DNA from: Tardiphaga sp052076105
GTDB taxonomy: Bacteria; Pseudomonadota; Alphaproteobacteria; Rhizobiales; Xanthobacteraceae
Direction of reading: 5' to 3'
NCBI RefSeq assembly: GCF_052076105.1
Contig: NZ_CP197245.1
Coordinates: forward strand, 2,790,001 to 2,854,000
Length of the DNA: 64,000 bases
Below the pieces are notes generated by a model. The model worked only from the letters and a program-made list of their open reading frames with translations, searched no databases and was not told the origin of the DNA. Shown piece by piece: positions 61,595 through 64,000 of this stretch (positions are counted from its first letter, which is position 1; the number at the start of each line of letters is the position of its first letter). The translations under genes and the position numbers were made by a program.

Positions 61595-62002
61595 TTAAGT
61601 CTTCTTGAGGAGGTCGCGGATCTCGGTCAGCAGTTCTACTTCGCGGGTCGGCTTCGGCGGCGCGGCCTCTTCCTTGCGCTTCAACGTGTTCATGAAGCGG
61701 ATAACCAGGAACAGGACGAAGGCGACGATGATGAAATTCAGCGTCAGTGTCAGGAAGCTGCCCCAGGCCAGCACGGCGCCCTGTTTCTTGGCATCGGCCA
61801 GATTGGTCGCAGTAACGGATTTGGACAGGCCGGTGAAGTAATTCGAAAAATCGAGACCGCCGGTGACGGCGCCGATGATCGGCATGATGACGTCGGCCAC
61901 CATCGACGAGACGATGGCACCGAAGGCTGCGCCGATGATCACGCCGACGGCGAGATCCACCACATTGCCCTTCATCGCGAAATCGCGAAATTCCTTCAGC
62001 AT
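61595..62002 (-). CDS. mscL: Large-conductance mechanosensitive channel
   Basis: This 135-residue channel has the canonical MLKEFRDFAMKGNVVDLAVG N-terminus with transmembrane helix 1 (GVIIGAAFGAIVSSMVADVI), helix 2 (LTLNFIIVAFVLFLVIRFMN) and a charged C-terminal helix (PTREVELLTEIRDLLKK). It releases solutes on hypo-osmotic shock. ATG 62002 with AAAGGGA upstream is chosen over a longer frame. Confidence 0.96.
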   Translation of the reverse strand: MLKEFRDFAMKGNVVDLAVGVIIGAAFGAIVSSMVADVIMPIIGAVTGGLDFSNYFTGLSKSVTATNLADAKKQGAVLAWGSFLTLTLNFIIVAFVLFLVIRFMNTLKRKEEAAPPKPTREVELLTEIRDLLKKT

Positions 62003-62102
62003 CTGCAATTCCCTTTTGCTTTCAACGAACGACGGGTACGCGCTTACAAACAAGGAGAGATGACGCAGCCACAGTCACCCAACATCCGGTTGATGCAGAT
62101 GC

Positions 62103-62996
62103 CTAGTTGATGAGGCCCGCGAAGACCATGGCGTCGCGGATCACCTTGCCGGTCGGCGGCGTCACCGTCAGCAGCGGCAGACGCACTTCCTCCTTGATGC
62201 GGCCCAGCAAAGCGAGGCCGTGCTTGGCGCCGGCGAGGCCCGGCTCCTTGAAGATCGTGTCATGCAGCGGTGTCAGGCGATCCTGGATCTTCAGCGCCCC
62301 GGCATAGTCGCCCTTGAGCACCAGAGACATCAGATCGGCACAGAGCTTCGGCGCAACATTCGCCGTCACCGAAATGCAGCCATGGCCGCCCGCTGCCATA
62401 TAGGCCAGCGCGGTCATGTCCTCGCCGGACATCTGGATGAAATCCGGTCCCATCGCGTGACGCTGCTTGGAGACGCGCGCGAGATCGGCGGTGGCATCCT
62501 TCACGCCGGCGATGTTCTTCAGCTCATACAGGCGCGCCATGGTGTCGACGGACATGTCGACCACCGACCGCGGCGGAATGTTGTAAATGATAATCGGAAT
62601 GCCGATCGCATCGTTCACCGCCTTGAAGTGCTGATACATGCCCTCTTGTGTGGGCTTGTTGTAATACGGCGTCACCACCAGCACCGCATCGGCGCCGGCC
62701 TTCTCGGCATGCTTCGCCAATGCCACCGCTTCCTTGGTGGAGTTGGACCCGGCGCCAGCGATCACCGGCGCGCGGCCCTTGGCTTCGTCGATGCACCATT
62801 CGACGACCTTGTAATGCTCTTCGTGGCTCAGCGTCGGGCTCTCACCCGTGGTGCCCACCGGAACAAGACCGTTGCTGCCCTCGGCGATCTGCCAGCTGAC
62901 GAGCGCGCGAAAGCCTGCCTCGTCCAGCGCACCGTCTTTAAACGGGGTGACCAGAGCTGTGTAAGACCCCCGGAAATTCGTCTTGGTGGCTGCCAT
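62103..62996 (-). CDS. dapA: 4-hydroxy-tetrahydrodipicolinate synthase
   Basis: This 297-residue TIM-barrel enzyme condenses pyruvate and aspartate semialdehyde in lysine and peptidoglycan precursor synthesis. Motifs are VPVGTTGESPTLSHEEH, VVTPYYNKPTQEG with the catalytic tyrosine, and NIAGVKDATADLARV with the Schiff-base lysine. ATG 62996 fits the family length. It is co-oriented with mscL and smpB, as in related genomes. Confidence 0.96.
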   Translation of the reverse strand: MAATKTNFRGSYTALVTPFKDGALDEAGFRALVSWQIAEGSNGLVPVGTTGESPTLSHEEHYKVVEWCIDEAKGRAPVIAGAGSNSTKEAVALAKHAEKAGADAVLVVTPYYNKPTQEGMYQHFKAVNDAIGIPIIIYNIPPRSVVDMSVDTMARLYELKNIAGVKDATADLARVSKQRHAMGPDFIQMSGEDMTALAYMAAGGHGCISVTANVAPKLCADLMSLVLKGDYAGALKIQDRLTPLHDTIFKEPGLAGAKHGLALLGRIKEEVRLPLLTVTPPTGKVIRDAMVFAGLIN

Positions 62997-63268
62997 GGTC
63001 TGCTCCGAACGCGATGCGGCTTTGGCCGTCTGCTTGAACCAATTGATTGAACCGCAAGTCTTATCGAGTCTGCGGCTGCGGCGAAAGACCGCCCGAGGCG
63101 GTTTCAGCGCGGTTTCAGCTGGGTTTACCGGCTGTTTGGCCGTGATTTCGCCGTTGTGGCCGGGCAGAGAGGATCAAGCGGTCACAGAAATTGACGATTT
63201 GGTCACCGTTTCAATCAAATACATCATGGGAATGCGTGCGATTGTCTGATTCGCCGCGAGGGAACGCC

Positions 63269-64000
63269 GTGAAGCACCAGCTCCTCACCACGACTGCACG
63301 GCGGACGGCCTTGCAACGGACAGCTTTGGGCTCCGGTCTGGCGCTGGCGGTCGGGGTATCGGTGCTGGCCGTCGAGGCCTGGGCGGCCACCAAGGTTCCA
63401 TTGCCGAAAGCGCGCCCCATTGCGCGCAGTGCTGCACCGGCCCCCACCGTCGTGGCGGCCCCGGCAAAGCCGCTCGCGCCGGATGCTGCGAGCCCGGCTC
63501 CCGCGATCCAGCCCGCCACCCGCCAGCACGCGGCCATCCCCCCTGCTGCCAAGAAGCCGGTCGCCCGCGCCGCCGTCGCGGCAACGACATCCACCCCACA
63601 GGCGGATGCCGAAACGCTCGAAAACGTCATCGAGCTGATCCGCAAGCGCAAGGGTTCGGAAGCCGCGCAGCTCGTGCAGACGATTGGCGATCCTGTCGCG
63701 CGCAAGCTCGGCGAGTGGATCTATCTGCGCAGTGATGACAATGGCGCTTCGGTCGAGCGCTACCGCGCTTTCGTCGCCGCCAATCCGAGCTGGCCGTCGC
63801 AGACCTTCCTGCGTCGCCGCATCGAAGCGGCGCTGTGGGACGACAAGCGCGACGACTCCGCGATCCAGTCTTATTTCGAGAGTGAGAAGCCGATCTCCGC
63901 CAAGGGCAAGTTCGCGCTGGCCAAGTCGCTACTCGCGCGCGGCGACCGCGCCGGCGCGGAGCGGCTGATCCGTGATGCATGGCGCAGCGATCCGATCTCG
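63269..64000 (+). CDS. Lytic murein transglycosylase-like protein, N-terminal part (3' end outside window)
   Basis: Reading from GTG 63269 (preceded by GAGGGA) the frame is open to the window edge, 244 codons. It starts with a signal-like segment (GSGLALAVGVSVLAVEAWAA), continues with a Pro/Ala/Thr-rich linker, and then a helical repeat region (ETLENVIELIRKRKGSEAAQ, WIYLRSDDNGASVERYRAF, WPSQTFLRRRIEAALWDDK) like the superhelical U-domain of soluble lytic transglycosylases. The catalytic domain lies beyond the window, so the assignment rests on the N-terminal part. Confidence 0.8.
   Translation, partial: MKHQLLTTTARRTALQRTALGSGLALAVGVSVLAVEAWAATKVPLPKARPIARSAAPAPTVVAAPAKPLAPDAASPAPAIQPATRQHAAIPPAAKKPVARAAVAATTSTPQADAETLENVIELIRKRKGSEAAQLVQTIGDPVARKLGEWIYLRSDDNGASVERYRAFVAANPSWPSQTFLRRRIEAALWDDKRDDSAIQSYFESEKPISAKGKFALAKSLLARGDRAGAERLIRDAWRSDPIS

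Noticed and set aside
61503..62102. Possible tmRNA gene near smpB
   Set aside because: The short gaps around smpB and mscL do not show an Ala acceptor-like end or a tag-peptide frame.

Overview
The window is about 64 kb of high-GC bacterial chromosome. Gene content, gene order and repeats all point to an alphaproteobacterium of the order Hyphomicrobiales, family Nitrobacteraceae/Bradyrhizobiaceae (Bradyrhizobium, Rhodopseudomonas, Afipia, Tardiphaga relatives). Diagnostic features are the nrdR-ribD-ribE-ribH-nusB-thiL-hppA and rpoZ-rsh-pdxJ-acpS-lepB-rnc-era runs, an LdtR-like MarR regulator, a Bpt-type N-end-rule transferase, a HemB without the zinc cysteine triad, and several REP-like repeat families. 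This placement is inferred from recognised families; no database search was run. No rRNA, tRNA, CRISPR array, prophage or complete insertion sequence was seen.

Layout. 0-8 kb: end of a LysR regulator, an EmrB/QacA-type exporter, rlmE and ppx/gppA, a solitary molybdopterin hydroxylase large subunit, and a REP-associated tyrosine transposase between copies of its repeat. 8.4-17.7 kb: a housekeeping block on the minus strand covering one-carbon metabolism, NrdR, riboflavin synthesis, NusB, thiamine phosphate kinase and a proton-pumping pyrophosphatase, then a glutathione transferase. 18.3-19.4 kb: a repeat-rich island. 19.4-27.6 kb: small hypotheticals, an LdtR-like regulator, an acyl-CoA ligase, hemB, an RDD protein, bpt and mntH. 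27.8-34.4 kb: two MFS exporters around a complete TRAP transporter. 34.4-44.4 kb: a class III cyclase, an RND pump with its adaptor, a CNNM/CBS protein and parC. 44.5-49.1 kb: a periplasmic copper-handling operon. 49.2-61 kb: recO, a second repeat island, and the era-rnc-lepB-acpS-pdxJ-rsh-rpoZ block, followed by a NYN-domain protein and a family 5 uracil-DNA glycosylase that overlap. 60.4-64 kb: peroxiredoxin, smpB, mscL, dapA and the start of a lytic-transglycosylase-like gene.

How genes work together. Many minus-strand neighbours overlap by one to four bases (nrdR/ribD, ribD/ribE, pdxJ/acpS, lepB/rnc, adaptor/RND pump), as do dctQ/dctM on the plus strand, so these are probably translationally coupled operons. 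The copper cluster is transcribed in the order His-rich protein, small Cys-containing protein, TolC-like protein, multicopper oxidase, cupredoxin, CusF-like chaperone. That gives oxidation, binding and a possible outer-membrane exit, but no inner-membrane copper pump in the window.

The most unusual item is a roughly 0.9-kb element present twice in opposite orientation (about 18395-19294 and 50128-51032). Both copies keep a near-consensus sigma-70 promoter, a structured leader, a 64-codon reading frame (open in the right copy, broken in the left), a string of hairpins whose substitutions mostly keep pairing, and a 66-67 bp segment between perfect 28-bp inverted repeats that is flipped in one copy relative to the other. 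I do not recognise it as a described system.
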